A stretch of 64,000 nucleotides of DNA from Paludibacter propionicigenes WB4 (GCF_000183135.1 NC_014734.1:1984001-2048000), one strand, 5' to 3'; positions 8,610-18,493 are shown, counted from the stretch's first letter. Numbers and translations are program-made. The notes: generated from the letters alone by a model not told the origin.

Positions 8610-9908
8610 CTATCTTATGGCAACAGGCACTTTTGCCGGAGTAATAACCTGGTATTTTCCGCTTAAATGCATCAAGCTAAATAGATACAACAATCCATCA
8701 TAATATGGATCGAAGTAACCATCTTCATAAGGTTGTAGTTTCTCATTCCACAATTTATGCACGTAGTCAAAATCCTTATGCATTAGGTTTGTTGATGTTG
8801 CAGTGGAAATCAATCCTATCGAATGTCTTAGTTTCTGAGTATTAGTTCCTGCTTTCAAAATAAATTCAGGCGTAGTACCATCCAGATTAAACTGATCAAC
8901 AAAAGTATTCAAACCTTTCGATTTGAAGAATGTCTGAATTCGTTTAGCATAATCTTCCTGCCATGCTTTATCTTTTCCAAACCAGTTGTAATCCATAGCA
9001 ATGTTCATTGGTACTCTCCATGAATCGTAACGGAAAGCAGACGGCATCCAGCGTGAAGTATGAGGAGCTCCGCTAAATTCGGTATAATCGGCATTTAATC
9101 CGGTAACAGAATTGCAGGCTCTGTGAAGGAATACGCGCGAAGTATCGGCGCATTCTTTATAAAATTGCTCATGACCATCCTTGGCATACATAGCCCACAC
9201 TTCCATAAAGGCTGGTAAATGATATGAGGGATCTGTCCACTTGTAACTGGCACCTTCTGGTACAAAAGTGATTTGTTTGTGCTCCACATTAATCAGGTTG
9301 TAGATGTTGCCTGTTCCATCTTTTTTCCACATAGCATCCAGTATTCTGCGAGCCTCACCGTAATAATTAATACCAGTATTGTTGCCCCAACGATTAGATG
9401 CAAACAACAAACTGGTAATATAATAAAGCTCACCATCAGTTGCCGAACCCGGTGAATTCTGTCTCTGTTTTGCAGGATCATAGCTCCATGCAAAATAAGC
9501 CTCACGAGGACCACTCTGATGTTGCAGGTATTTTTTAGACCAACGCCATATACGGTCAAAAACATCTTTTTTGTTTAGCTGTACCGCCACCATCATTCCA
9601 TACGAAAGACCTTCGGTACGCGCATCATGATTCTTTATATCTGAAACGTAACCCATTGAATCGCCGACTTCAAAATAAATTTTATTCGGTCCTTCGAAAA
9701 GGTCACGATACACTTGATCCACTTTTTGATCGATGTCCTTTTTACTGTATCCCGCTTCTGCAAAAACATTACGGTATTTTCCAGTATAAAAAGCTGCAGA
9801 CTTATTTTTGTCTTGTTTGCCCGACTTATTTTTATTGGCAGCTTGTGGGCTGACAACAGTCAAAGATAGCCCTAATACCAATAAACTGATTTTCAAATTT
9901 AGATTCAT
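8610..9908 (-). CDS. Glycoside hydrolase family 8, reducing-end xylose-releasing exo-oligoxylanase type
   Basis: 432-residue exported enzyme with a signal peptide to about residue 24, then a Lys/Asn-rich linker and the (alpha/alpha)6 barrel. The GH8 acid is E99 in 'ARTEGLSYGMM', the 'SATDGELYY' motif (D158) lines the cleft, and 'FRYDSWRVPMN' carries the Asp equivalent to the base of Bacillus Rex. These motifs resemble the Rex/xylanase branch rather than the cellulase branch of GH8. Such enzymes trim xylose from the reducing end of xylo-oligosaccharides. The gene follows the esterase-like gene by 19 bp and is closed by its own terminator. Confidence 0.92.
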   Translation of the reverse strand: MNLNLKISLLVLGLSLTVVSPQAANKNKSGKQDKNKSAAFYTGKYRNVFAEAGYSKKDIDQKVDQVYRDLFEGPNKIYFEVGDSMGYVSDIKNHDARTEGLSYGMMVAVQLNKKDVFDRIWRWSKKYLQHQSGPREAYFAWSYDPAKQRQNSPGSATDGELYYITSLLFASNRWGNNTGINYYGEARRILDAMWKKDGTGNIYNLINVEHKQITFVPEGASYKWTDPSYHLPAFMEVWAMYAKDGHEQFYKECADTSRVFLHRACNSVTGLNADYTEFSGAPHTSRWMPSAFRYDSWRVPMNIAMDYNWFGKDKAWQEDYAKRIQTFFKSKGLNTFVDQFNLDGTTPEFILKAGTNTQKLRHSIGLISTATSTNLMHKDFDYVHKLWNEKLQPYEDGYFDPYYDGLLYLFSLMHLSGKYQVITPAKVPVAIR

Positions 9909-9927
9909 TATTTTTATTATTAGTTAT

Positions 9928-10824
9928 TTATTGAATTATCTTTGATTGTTTCATCCACTCCAACAACGGAGTCATCCAGCCTTTGCGTCCGAAAATAAAT
10001 CCGTGTCCTCCCTTAGGATATACATGCAGTTCAACTGATACTTTATGGCGACGCAATACTTCAAAGTAGTTGATACTGTTATCCACATCCACCACATTAT
10101 CATCGGCTGCATGGGTAATGTATGCCGGCGGAGTATTATCTTTCACCTGAAGTTCGTTCGAAAACAAATCAACCAGCTGCTGAGAAGGCTGATCTCCCAA
10201 AAGCTGTTTCCTCGAATCGCGATGCGTCAGACTCTGCTGCATAGTAATAACCGGATAAACAACCACCTGGAAATCGGGGCGCAAACTTGTAGCTTTTGGG
10301 TTATCAATCAATGCTTTCTCAAAATGTGTCGCTGCGGAAGAAGCTAAATGCCCTCCAGCAGAAAAACCCATAATGCCAATTTTAGATGGATCTACATTCC
10401 ATTTGACTGAATTTTCGCGTACAAGTTTAATGGCTTGTTGAACATCTTGCAACGGACCTGTAGATTTATCGGTCATAATGGCATCACTCGGCAAGCGGTA
10501 CTTAAGTACAAAAGCAGCTATACCATTCTTAGCTAATTCTTTAGCATTAGATACTCCTTCGCCCTGATACACCACCACACTATAACCACCACCGGGACAA
10601 ATTACTACTGCTGCTCCGGTTTCTTTGCCTTTCTCGGGCAGATAAATTTCCAATGTAGGGTTTGTGACATTTCGATACATGCCACCACCAAAACTTTCTT
10701 TATAATCGGCAGGCACAACTTTGGAATTCGGGATTGTTGTGCTGTAAAGCGAAATAACTTCCTGTGCTTTTAAAGTACAATTTACAAAAAGCATCAATGC
10801 AATAATAGTCTTTATTGATTTCAT
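9928..10824 (-). CDS. Secreted alpha/beta-hydrolase, acetyl-xylan-esterase-like
   Basis: 298 residues with a signal peptide (1-20). The oxyanion motif 'VVICPGGGYSVV', nucleophile elbow 'GFSAGGHLA', acid in 'HAADDNVV' and base in 'KGGHGF' give a complete Ser-Asp-His triad. This is the compact esterase type (dienelactone-hydrolase/acetyl-esterase fold) often found with xylanases, and deacetylation of xylan or xylo-oligosaccharides is the likely role. A close paralogue lies at 43710-44579, outside any hydrolase cluster. The gene is packed between GH5 (30 bp upstream) and GH8 (19 bp downstream). Confidence 0.85.
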   Translation of the reverse strand: MKSIKTIIALMLFVNCTLKAQEVISLYSTTIPNSKVVPADYKESFGGGMYRNVTNPTLEIYLPEKGKETGAAVVICPGGGYSVVVYQGEGVSNAKELAKNGIAAFVLKYRLPSDAIMTDKSTGPLQDVQQAIKLVRENSVKWNVDPSKIGIMGFSAGGHLASSAATHFEKALIDNPKATSLRPDFQVVVYPVITMQQSLTHRDSRKQLLGDQPSQQLVDLFSNELQVKDNTPPAYITHAADDNVVDVDNSINYFEVLRRHKVSVELHVYPKGGHGFIFGRKGWMTPLLEWMKQSKIIQ

Positions 10825-10854
10825 TATTTATTAGAATTTAAGAGTTTACGAGCT

Positions 10855-12873
10855 TTACCTATAAATCAACACTTTTTCGTGACCTATAATATAAACACCA
10901 TTTAAAAGATTCTTTTGAGCATCACCACGCCTAATTTGTTTCTTTAGTAACTTTCCGGTTACAGAAAAAACATCTACAATATCATCCTCACTTTTAATTA
11001 TAGGAATTTCTAAACCGGTAGTTTCTTGGCTTGCATCAGATCTATTTGTCAGATATACATTATCAATAATGTAGTCACCACCTCCTGACCAAAATCTGAC
11101 AGCAGTAATATGATTGGGTGAAATCTTAATTCCAGTTTCAGTTACCAGATTATTCAAATCAATGATAAGTTCATTCTTTCCTTCCCATTTATACCCTATG
11201 GACTCTGTAGATCCATCTTTAATTACTATATTGCTCCCCCATGGATAATTATATGAACCAAATTTGAACACCAAATACTTATATCCTGAAAGATCTATAC
11301 CATTTGGAAAACTCCAGCCTGCCTGTCCCCATTGTGTCAAATGGAGTGTGTGCGAGTTATTATCAAAAGTATTGGCACCAAACATAGTCAGATTCATTGC
11401 TTCTGATTGCAACAAAAAGTAATTTGATTTTACAGAAATCTCTTTCTGAAAGCCGCCATAACTAACAGTAAGGGTTGCCAAGCCCTCCTTAAGCGCTGAG
11501 ATTCGACCCGCAGACCCGATTGCTACCAATGGATTGCTACTTTGATAATTAGCTTTTGAACTAACAAAATCAATTCGTCCATCTGCATACGTTGCTCTTA
11601 CCAAAATATAAGCATTGCTCCCTGCCGATATTTGAATTGTTTGATTATTTACTATCGGTTTTAGCATGCCATCAAAAATCTCAAGATTCGTCACAGTGCT
11701 AACGGGAGGGTTAGCATAGTCTTTAAACCAATGATATGTTTGCCAGGGACATGCTTCCGGATCGTTCAAAAAATTATACGGCGCACCAGCGGCAGGTGCT
11801 TCATCCTTAAATTCAGCAAGCTTAGCGGCATCAGTAAAAACGAGCCAGCTTACATTCCCTGAATTATCCGTAATATACTTAAAATTGGCTCCAAAACCTC
11901 CTCCTCCAACAACTCCTGTAGTACTTTTTCCCCATGACGAGTTGTAAACTTCCGGAGCCCAATCCATTTCGGTAACCATTATTGGCGAAACATCAGCAAT
12001 TGGCTTAATTGCGCTGTCCCATTCACTTTGAAACGCTTTATATCCTGCTGAACTACCAAACCAGCCCGGGTAAAGATGGATGGCGTATCCCAGGTTATCA
12101 CCGACTATAGGATATTTAAGATAACCTGAATACGATTGCTGCCAACATAAGCCGGGAATCCAAAGAATGTTATTTGATCCGTTATTTCTGATCGCGTCAA
12201 CAATTACTTGCATATACTTTTGCAGATTGGCAAATTTAGCATCACCGTTTGAGCCATAAGCTCCATCAGTTCCCAGTATGTCAATTGGTTCATTCCCTAA
12301 TTCAAACATAATATTCGGGTGATTTTTTAATTTGGGGTGGTTACTTACAATTTTCCAGACTTTTATCAGGTATTGGTTGTATACATCTCCTACCTGAATT
12401 TTATCCGGAAAAACTCCCGGAGGACGCATAACCACATACAATCCCTTAGATACACAGTATTCTGCCATAGGGACAAAAACCTCATCAAGATATTTTGTAA
12501 AACGAGTTTCATCAAAACACTCTTCTCCCTCATATCTCCCCTGACAGCCCGGAGTATTACTCCAATAAGGATCCATATGTAAACGTATAAAGTTCACTTT
12601 CCAACCCGCCGATAGCATTTTATCTATCAACCCTTTATTATACGTCAAACATCCATTGACATCATAATTGCTCCAATATTTTCCTACCTCATTAAAGAAA
12701 GGCGAATATGTCTGAGCAAAACCATGCAAAATCACTGTATTACCATTAGGATCCTTAAGGTTTCTGCCTTCTACATGCAATTGAGGTAGCATTGTATTAC
12801 TCCACACAAAAGTTAAGAAAGGCTGAAATAGCAGAAAAAAAAGAAGAAATGTTATTGAATGAATCTTTTTCAT
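10855..12873 (-). CDS. Glycoside hydrolase family 5 endoglycanase with type IX secretion tail
   Basis: 672-residue exported enzyme. The TIM barrel (about 30-400) carries the GH5 acid E195 in 'FELGNEP' and nucleophile E302 in 'IMVTEMDW', with 'VNFIRLHMDPYW' near the start. A bacterial Ig-like (Big-type) domain follows at about 410-490 ('ISALKEGLATLTVSYGG'), then a beta-sandwich region that may bind carbohydrate ('YKYLVFKFGSYNYPWGSN'). The last 45 residues ('DVFSVTGKLLKKQ', 'LLNGVYIIGHEKVLI') form a type-A C-terminal sorting domain, so the protein should cross the outer membrane by the type IX system whose regulator is encoded at 51040-52587. It is the first gene of the minus-strand hydrolase run. 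Substrate (cellulose, glucan or xyloglucan) is not determinable. Confidence 0.9.
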   Translation of the reverse strand: MKKIHSITFLLFFLLFQPFLTFVWSNTMLPQLHVEGRNLKDPNGNTVILHGFAQTYSPFFNEVGKYWSNYDVNGCLTYNKGLIDKMLSAGWKVNFIRLHMDPYWSNTPGCQGRYEGEECFDETRFTKYLDEVFVPMAEYCVSKGLYVVMRPPGVFPDKIQVGDVYNQYLIKVWKIVSNHPKLKNHPNIMFELGNEPIDILGTDGAYGSNGDAKFANLQKYMQVIVDAIRNNGSNNILWIPGLCWQQSYSGYLKYPIVGDNLGYAIHLYPGWFGSSAGYKAFQSEWDSAIKPIADVSPIMVTEMDWAPEVYNSSWGKSTTGVVGGGGFGANFKYITDNSGNVSWLVFTDAAKLAEFKDEAPAAGAPYNFLNDPEACPWQTYHWFKDYANPPVSTVTNLEIFDGMLKPIVNNQTIQISAGSNAYILVRATYADGRIDFVSSKANYQSSNPLVAIGSAGRISALKEGLATLTVSYGGFQKEISVKSNYFLLQSEAMNLTMFGANTFDNNSHTLHLTQWGQAGWSFPNGIDLSGYKYLVFKFGSYNYPWGSNIVIKDGSTESIGYKWEGKNELIIDLNNLVTETGIKISPNHITAVRFWSGGGDYIIDNVYLTNRSDASQETTGLEIPIIKSEDDIVDVFSVTGKLLKKQIRRGDAQKNLLNGVYIIGHEKVLIYR

Positions 12874-13329
12874 TTAAATATTTGTTCTGGGCAAGTTGTG
12901 ATTTTAGCAATATTACATTTTTATGAGTTTTTAGAAAAATCTTACAACCATACAATTAATGTCCGTCCCCAATTTTCGTTCATTAAAGTAAAGCAGGCAA
13001 AAAACATACTAATCAATCAATTACAGACAACTAATTCACTTCTATATCTTGCTATTGACAAATGGAAATAATCAGATTCATGATTAACCTTATACAAACT
13101 CAATATTGACGCTAAAGTACAAAAACATCCCAAATTAGCAATGTAATTTGAGATGTTTCGTAATCTAAATTTTGCATGAGTACAAAAAAACAAATTTGAA
13201 ATTTTCTATCGTACAAATAGCTATAAGAACATCGCTAATAAAATTAACGACGGCTAAAGCTCATTCTGCAAAAAATATCGTAACTTTGCGCGCGAAATTT
13301 AGAAGTTTAAAAAGAAAAAATGTAATTTT
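12874..13329. other. Divergent intergenic region between GH5 and pnp
   Basis: 456 bases of A+T-rich DNA with no convincing gene. It holds an imperfect 15-bp inverted repeat (13123-13137 with 13144-13158, one mismatch, 6-base loop) and, just before pnp, the -7 box at 13281-13288. A TAATATTG sequence on the minus strand near 12910 is a weak candidate -7 box for the GH5 run. Confidence 0.6.
13281..13288 (+). promoter_or_regulatory. Bacteroidota -7 box for pnp
   Basis: TAACTTTG matches TAnnTTTG exactly. The start of transcription would be near 13295, leaving a leader of about 35 bases. No clear -33 TTTG is present at the expected distance. Confidence 0.5.
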
Positions 13330-15471
13330 ATGAATGTAGTTACAAAAACTATCACATTGGGTGATGGTCGTACCATTTCTATTGAAACAGGAAAATTGGC
13401 CAAACAAGCCGATGGATCTGTTATGGTTCGTATGGGTGACACCATGCTGTTGGCTACCGTTTGTTCGGCACAAGATGCTGTTCCGGGAACCGATTTTATG
13501 CCACTTTCGGTTGATTATAAAGAAAAATATGCTGCCTTTGGTCGCTTTCCGGGAGGTTTCCTGAAACGTGAAGGTCGTGCATCCGATTACGAAATTTTAG
13601 TGTCTCGCCTTGTTGACCGCGCGTTGCGCCCTTTGTTTCCTGATGATTTTCATGCTGAGACTTTTGTAAACGTAATGCTTGTATCGTCTGATGGCGAAGA
13701 TATGCCTGATGCATTGGCCGGTTTGGCTGCTTCAGCTGCTTTGGCTGTATCGGATGTTCCTTTTAACGGACCAATCTCTGAAGTACGTGTTGCGCGTATC
13801 GACGGACAATTTGTTATAAATCCTACTTTTGCTCAATTGGCAACTGCCGATTTAGAAATCATGGTAGCTGCAACTATCGACAACATTATGATGGTTGAAG
13901 GCGAAATGAAAGAAGTAAGTGAAGAAGTTTTGTTGGAAGCAATGAAAGTGGCTCACGAAGCGATCAAAGTTCATTGCCAGGTGCAGTTAGAGCTAATGGA
14001 AGCTGTAGGTAAAACCGTAAAACGTGTTTATTGCCACGAAGAAAACGACGAAGATCTGAAAAAAGATATTTGGGCTAAAACGTATGACAAGGTGTATGCT
14101 GTGGCTGCTTCGTGCAATACCGACAAACACTCACGCGTTGACAATTTCAAAGCTATCAAAGATGAATATATTGCTGCATTGGAGCCAGAAGTAGCTACTG
14201 AGAAAAAGGGTCTGATTGGTAAATACTATCACGAAGTAGAAAAAGAAGCTATGCGTCGTTCTATTTTGGATGAAGGCAAACGCTTGGATGGTCGTAAAAC
14301 AACTGAAATTCGTCCTATCTGGTCGGAAGTTGATTACCTTCCGGGAGCTCACGGTTCTGCCGTATTTACCCGTGGTGAAACTCAGTCGTTGACTACTGTT
14401 ACCTTAGGAACAAAAATGGATGAGAAATTGGTTGATGATGCTTTGTTCAAAGGTAAAGAACGTTTCTTGTTGCACTATAACTTCCCTCCATTCTCTACCG
14501 GTGAAGCAAAAGCTTCTCGTGGTGTTGGTCGTCGCGAAGTAGGTCATGGTAACCTGGCGCTACGTGCATTGAAAAACATGATTCCTGAAAACTATCCTTA
14601 CGTAGTACGTGTGGTTTCTGATATTTTGGAATCAAACGGATCTTCTTCAATGGCAACGGTTTGTGCCGGAACATTGGCGTTGATGGATGCAGGTGTACAA
14701 ATCAAGAAACCGGTTTCGGGTATTGCCATGGGATTGATTTCTGAAAATAAAGGTAAGAACTTTGCTGTTCTTTCGGACATCTTGGGTGATGAAGATCACT
14801 TAGGCGATATGGACTTCAAGGTAACCGGAACTAAAGATGGTATCACTGCTACACAAATGGATATCAAAGTTGATGGACTTTCGTACGAAATTCTGGAAAC
14901 AGCTTTGAACCAGGCTAAAGCAGGACGTATGCACATTCTAGGCAAAATCCAGGAAACATTGGAAGCTCCACGTGAAGATATGAAACCGAATGCTCCACGT
15001 ATTATTGTCATGATGATACCTAAAGAGATGATTGGCGCAGTAATTGGACCTGGAGGAAAAATTATTCAAAACATGCAGGTTGAAACAGGTGCTGTAATCA
15101 CTATCGAAGAAGTTGGTGACCAAGGTCGTGTAGAAATTGCGGCTAACAATAAAGCTGCTATCGATGCTGCTATTGCTAAAATCAAAGGAATTGTTGCGAT
15201 CCCTGAAATTGGCGAAACTTATCCTTCTAAAGTAAAATCGGTAATGCCTTATGGTGCATTTGTTGAATTTATGCCGGGTAAAGAAGGTTTGTTGCACATT
15301 TCCGAAATCGACTGGAAACGCATCGAAACCATGGATCAAGCCGGAATTAAAGAAGGCGATATGATTGATGTGAAACTGTTGGAAATTGACCAAAAGACCG
15401 GTAAATTCAAACTTTCACGCAAAGCGTTGTTGCCACGTCCTCCACGTGAAGACAAACCAAAAGCGGAATAA
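13330..15471 (+). CDS. pnp: Polyribonucleotide nucleotidyltransferase (PNPase)
   Basis: Phosphorolytic 3'-5' exoribonuclease of the RNA degradation machinery. The 713 residues show the full domain order: first RNase PH domain (about 10-215, '[21 protein letters not shown]'-type start), helical domain, second RNase PH domain with the catalytic region ('[14 protein letters not shown]', '[14 protein letters not shown]', '[15 protein letters not shown]'), KH domain (about 555-615, GxxG loop 'IGPGGK') and S1 domain (about 625-695, 'PYGAFVEF', 'GLLHISEI'). Length is normal. It is a single-gene transcript with a promoter at 13281 and a strong terminator at 15502-15538. Confidence 0.98.
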   Translation: MNVVTKTITLGDGRTISIETGKLAKQADGSVMVRMGDTMLLATVCSAQDAVPGTDFMPLSVDYKEKYAAFGRFPGGFLKREGRASDYEILVSRLVDRALRPLFPDDFHAETFVNVMLVSSDGEDMPDALAGLAASAALAVSDVPFNGPISEVRVARIDGQFVINPTFAQLATADLEIMVAATIDNIMMVEGEMKEVSEEVLLEAMKVAHEAIKVHCQVQLELMEAVGKTVKRVYCHEENDEDLKKDIWAKTYDKVYAVAASCNTDKHSRVDNFKAIKDEYIAALEPEVATEKKGLIGKYYHEVEKEAMRRSILDEGKRLDGRKTTEIRPIWSEVDYLPGAHGSAVFTRGETQSLTTVTLGTKMDEKLVDDALFKGKERFLLHYNFPPFSTGEAKASRGVGRREVGHGNLALRALKNMIPENYPYVVRVVSDILESNGSSSMATVCAGTLALMDAGVQIKKPVSGIAMGLISENKGKNFAVLSDILGDEDHLGDMDFKVTGTKDGITATQMDIKVDGLSYEILETALNQAKAGRMHILGKIQETLEAPREDMKPNAPRIIVMMIPKEMIGAVIGPGGKIIQNMQVETGAVITIEEVGDQGRVEIAANNKAAIDAAIAKIKGIVAIPEIGETYPSKVKSVMPYGAFVEFMPGKEGLLHISEIDWKRIETMDQAGIKEGDMIDVKLLEIDQKTGKFKLSRKALLPRPPREDKPKAE

Positions 15472-15473
15472 AA

Positions 15474-15494
15474 CCCCTAAATCCCCTAAAGGAG
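15474..15494. repeat. Copy of the dispersed CCCCTAAA/GGGG palindromic element
   Basis: CCCCTAAATCCCCTAAAGGAG directly after the pnp stop belongs to the same G/C-run family as the copies at 34107-34206 and 49960-49984. Its role is unknown. Confidence 0.5.
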
Positions 15495-15501
15495 ACTAAA
15501 G

Positions 15502-15538
15502 AAAGAGCTGCAATCCGAAAGGGTTGCAGCTCTTTTTG
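15502..15538 (+). terminator. Rho-independent terminator of pnp
   Basis: A 15-bp stem (15502-15516 with 15521-15535, one G-T pair), GAAA tetraloop and a short T-run follow 30 bases after the pnp stop codon. Confidence 0.9.
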
Positions 15539-15592
15539 TCACAGAGATATAGAAAAGCTAACTGATCACTATTGATTGATCACTGTTAACTG

Positions 15593-16078
15593 TCAGTCGT
15601 TGTATTTTTGTTCCGTTTTTAGTATCGCAATAAAGAGAGCCCAGGAATTTGCTCTTTTAGTCTTATTCTGAGCACGCAAAGTTATTGAACCTGCATTTTG
15701 AATAAGCGCAGGATATCCATCCGCAAAATAATAGTTACCACTGCTGCTGGAATTTAGTACCAAATCATTTACTACCGATGACATAACATCCGAAGTAAGA
15801 TTAACAGAAAAAATAGAGTCAGTTCCTATATAGCAGTTTAACTTTCGGTAGTGACTTAGCTTGCTGCCCACTTTTTCATCCACAAAACATATCTGACCTG
15901 TTGTTCCATTAAATGATTTGATATCATAACTCGTAAACACTTCGGTTTCGGCATTGCTTAAAGATGTTATCGACACGCCTTTAAAAGTCAGCGGAGAAGT
16001 AAGAAAATCCGTATTGGTGGCACATGAAGATAACAAGAGAAGGGAGACAACTATTAAGAAGAAAAATGTGTTTTTCAT
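15593..16078 (-). CDS. Small lipoprotein of unknown function
   Basis: 161 residues from the ATG at 16078. That start gives a clean lipoprotein signal ('LLLLSSCATN', lipobox LSSC, Cys about residue 18); a longer reading from 16267 is possible but would begin upstream of the -7 box at 16146-16153 and run into dacB. The mature part is rich in Ser, Thr and Asn with alternating hydrophobic residues, compatible with a small beta-rich periplasmic or surface protein. I do not recognise the family. It is transcribed divergently from dacB. Confidence 0.7.
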   Translation of the reverse strand: MKNTFFFLIVVSLLLLSSCATNTDFLTSPLTFKGVSITSLSNAETEVFTSYDIKSFNGTTGQICFVDEKVGSKLSHYRKLNCYIGTDSIFSVNLTSDVMSSVVNDLVLNSSSSGNYYFADGYPALIQNAGSITLRAQNKTKRANSWALFIAILKTEQKYND

Positions 16079-16145
16079 ATAAAATATAAGGAGATAGAGG
16101 TTCAGTATTTTCTGAAGGATTATACTTTCATTAGCTTTAGGGCTA

Positions 16146-16153
16146 CAAATATA
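16146..16153 (-). promoter_or_regulatory. -7 box for the small lipoprotein gene
   Basis: The minus strand reads TATATTTG, a perfect TAnnTTTG match about 68 bases upstream of the ATG at 16078. It supports that start over the longer reading. Confidence 0.5.
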
Positions 16154-16212
16154 GCAAAATGAATAACACATTACTCTATCCCTAATCGAAATAATTGATT
16201 GAAAAAGATAAG

Positions 16213-16247
16213 TTTCATGGCTGCCATTGCATTTTTTCTTACTTTTG
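16213..16247 (+). promoter_or_regulatory. Promoter of dacB
   Basis: The -7 box TACTTTTG (16240-16247) matches TAnnTTTG, with TTTC at 16213-16216 in the -33 position (23-base gap). Transcription would begin near 16254, downstream of the first in-frame ATG (16199), which selects the ATG at 16304 as the real start. Confidence 0.55.
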
Positions 16248-16303
16248 TAAGGTATTGGAGTTCGCATATCACTCTATTCTTCCAACACATTAAATATCCG
16301 AAA

Positions 16304-17713
16304 ATGAAACTCAAATTTTGTCTGTTATCCTTTCTGTTGTGCCATTTGCTAAGCTTTGCAGCCAATCCGATGGAAAATTTCATCAATAATCCTCTGATGA
16401 AAAATGCCAACATAAGCCTGATCGTAAAAGACCTGACATCTGACAAAACCATCTGCGAATACAGATCGAACAATGTAACCATCCCAGCCTCAACCATGAA
16501 ATTGGTAACAACGGCAACTGCATTGGAACTACTCGGGCCTTCATTTTGCTTCCAAACCAAGCTTGAAATTGACGGAACTTTAAGCCACGATGGAACATTA
16601 AACGGGAATTTATATATTCGTGGCGGAGGCGACCCGACATTGGGATCTGAAAAAATGGGCGATGCTGATTTTCTAAAAAAATGGGTGGAAGCTGTAAAGG
16701 AATGCGGCATTAAGAAAATCAACGGACAAATAGTGGCTGACGGAACTATCTTTGATGACGAAGGAGTGAACCCCAAATGGACATGGGAAGATATAGGAAA
16801 CTATTATGCTGCAGGAGCATACGGCATTTCGTATATGGACAATACCTTCAAACTGGTATTGAAATCAGGAAATACAGGAACGGTGCCCGAAATTTTGCGA
16901 ACAGAGCCAACACTACCATCTCTGTTGTTCGAAAACCACTTAAAATCGACCGAAATCAACTCGGACAGTGCCTACTTCTACGGTGCACCGAAATCGAATC
17001 ATCGGGTTATTCGTGGCGAGATTCCTGCTGACAGACAAGAATTTGTAATCAAGGGTGACATTCCTAATCCAAGCATATTGCTGGCCGAGCACTTTCAGGA
17101 AAAACTTAAACAGAGTGGTATTTTCGTAAGTGAGTTGCCTTCCGATATTGTCAAAAACACAATTGAACGCAAAGTTATATACGTACATAACTCACCAACA
17201 CTTGCCGAAATAATCAAAGAAACGAACGTGCATAGCAACAATGGTTATGCCGAGGAAATTTTCCGGTATCTGGCATTGAAAAGCAACAAAGTAGCAACTT
17301 CAAACGGTGCAATCAGAGAGATAAGAACCTATTGGAAAGAAAAAGGATTAAACACAAATCAGCTTTTTATGTACGATGGTTGCGGCTTATCACCATTGGA
17401 TGCTGTTTCAGCTAATTTCTTTGTGGAATTACTGACCTACATGAAAACAAAGAGCCTCTATAAAGATGCGTTCTTTAATTCTCTACCGATATCAGGTAAA
17501 AGTGGCACACTGACTAATTTCCTTGCAAAAACATCGCTGCAAGGAAAAGTATATGCAAAAAGCGGCACCATAGGCGGGGTTAAATGCTATGCCGGGTATA
17601 TTGAGAAAAATAATAAAACCTTTGTCTTCTCTATCCTTGTAAATCATTTCAACGGAACATCGAAAGCCGCAACGAAAAAAATAGAAGAGCTGCTTTTACA
17701 AATAACGCAATAA
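16304..17713 (+). CDS. dacB: D-alanyl-D-alanine carboxypeptidase/endopeptidase (PBP4, family S13)
   Basis: Periplasmic low-molecular-weight penicillin-binding protein that trims peptidoglycan cross-links and stem peptides. From the ATG at 16304 it has 469 residues and a good signal peptide (1-19). Active-site motifs are SxxK (S63-T-M-K66), SxN ('HSNNGYAE') and KSG ('GKSGTLT'). The large insertion between the first two motifs is typical of S13 enzymes. A start at 16199 would add 35 residues without a signal-like sequence and would precede the predicted transcription start. The gene is followed after 24 bp by birA. Confidence 0.95.
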   Translation: MKLKFCLLSFLLCHLLSFAANPMENFINNPLMKNANISLIVKDLTSDKTICEYRSNNVTIPASTMKLVTTATALELLGPSFCFQTKLEIDGTLSHDGTLNGNLYIRGGGDPTLGSEKMGDADFLKKWVEAVKECGIKKINGQIVADGTIFDDEGVNPKWTWEDIGNYYAAGAYGISYMDNTFKLVLKSGNTGTVPEILRTEPTLPSLLFENHLKSTEINSDSAYFYGAPKSNHRVIRGEIPADRQEFVIKGDIPNPSILLAEHFQEKLKQSGIFVSELPSDIVKNTIERKVIYVHNSPTLAEIIKETNVHSNNGYAEEIFRYLALKSNKVATSNGAIREIRTYWKEKGLNTNQLFMYDGCGLSPLDAVSANFFVELLTYMKTKSLYKDAFFNSLPISGKSGTLTNFLAKTSLQGKVYAKSGTIGGVKCYAGYIEKNNKTFVFSILVNHFNGTSKAATKKIEELLLQITQ

Positions 17714-17737
17714 TAGCAATTCGCCGATATAGAATCC

Positions 17738-18487
17738 ATGAAAACACCAGTTGAAAATACCACGAGCGTATTAAAAAGCTATTATTGTAAAGAAACCCAC
17801 TCCACCAATGCGCTGCTATGGGAAATGTCACGGTTAAGCACTTTAGAAGAAGGTTTCATTGTTCGGACAGATTTTCAGACAGCCGGCAAAGGGCAAATTG
17901 GAAATTCGTGGGAATCGGAAGCCGGTAAGAATCTACTTTTCAGTATGATTCTTTATCCTCTACGAGTATCGGTTGAAAATCAGTTCTTGCTTTCCCAGAT
18001 AGTAAGTCTGGGCATAAAAAAAGCATTAGACGAATACACTGATGGAATTACCATAAAATGGCCGAATGACATATACTGGAATGAAAAAAAGCTGGTTGGA
18101 ATTCTGATAGAAAATTCTCTTCAGGGGAATAAAATTAAGTCGGCTGTGATAGGGATTGGTTTAAATGTAAACCAAAAAACGTTTGTAAGCAACGCCCCAA
18201 ATCCGGTTTCGTTACTCCAAATAACCGGAAAACGTCAGAACAGAAAAGCGTTGCTTGATAAAATCCACCGCAATATCATGGAGTTATATGCCGAATTAAA
18301 CCTGTCGGAAATTCGCACATCTTATGCAGAAGCATTATATCGCAAGGATGGTTTTCATACTTACAGTACGGAAACAGAAACTTTTCAGGCCAGAATAATA
18401 TCTGTACACTCCGATGGGCAGCTTGAATTGGAAACTAAGCTTGGAGAAAGAAAAGGATTTTACTTTAAAGAAGTAAGATTCCAATAG
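17738..18487 (+). CDS. birA: Biotin-[acetyl-CoA carboxylase] ligase
   Basis: Activates biotin to biotinyl-AMP and attaches it to carrier proteins such as acyl-CoA carboxylase subunits. The 249 residues begin directly with the catalytic domain: 'FQTAGKGQIGNSW' (adenylate-binding loop, about 46-58), 'KWPNDIYWNEKKLVGIL' and 'GIGLNVNQ', then the small SH3-like C-terminal domain. It lacks the N-terminal helix-turn-helix of bifunctional BirA, so it is an enzyme only, not a repressor. It probably shares a transcript with dacB and converges on the DUF4834 gene with 6 bp between the stops. Confidence 0.95.
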   Translation: MKTPVENTTSVLKSYYCKETHSTNALLWEMSRLSTLEEGFIVRTDFQTAGKGQIGNSWESEAGKNLLFSMILYPLRVSVENQFLLSQIVSLGIKKALDEYTDGITIKWPNDIYWNEKKLVGILIENSLQGNKIKSAVIGIGLNVNQKTFVSNAPNPVSLLQITGKRQNRKALLDKIHRNIMELYAELNLSEIRTSYAEALYRKDGFHTYSTETETFQARIISVHSDGQLELETKLGERKGFYFKEVRFQ

Positions 18488-18493
18488 AACCTG

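Noticed and set aside
13123-13158. Inverted repeat upstream of pnp considered as a terminator
   Set aside because: No gene ends nearby on either strand and there is no T-run; left as an unexplained dyad.
12874-13329. tRNA or rRNA genes in the larger gaps
   Set aside because: No cloverleaf with a GTTC/TTCRA-type arm or rRNA sequence was recognised here or in the gaps at 30868-31545 and 61078-61732.
15243-15393. Minus-strand open frames inside pnp, htpG, gyrB and other large genes
   Set aside because: They lie opposite strongly supported genes, have Phe/Asn/Ser-rich antisense composition, and carry no domains.
16079-16267. Upstream extension of the small lipoprotein
   Set aside because: It would remove the lipoprotein signal from the N-terminus and lies upstream of the -7 box at 16146-16153.
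16199-16303. Longer dacB start at 16199
   Set aside because: It precedes the predicted promoter and puts 35 residues before an excellent signal peptide.
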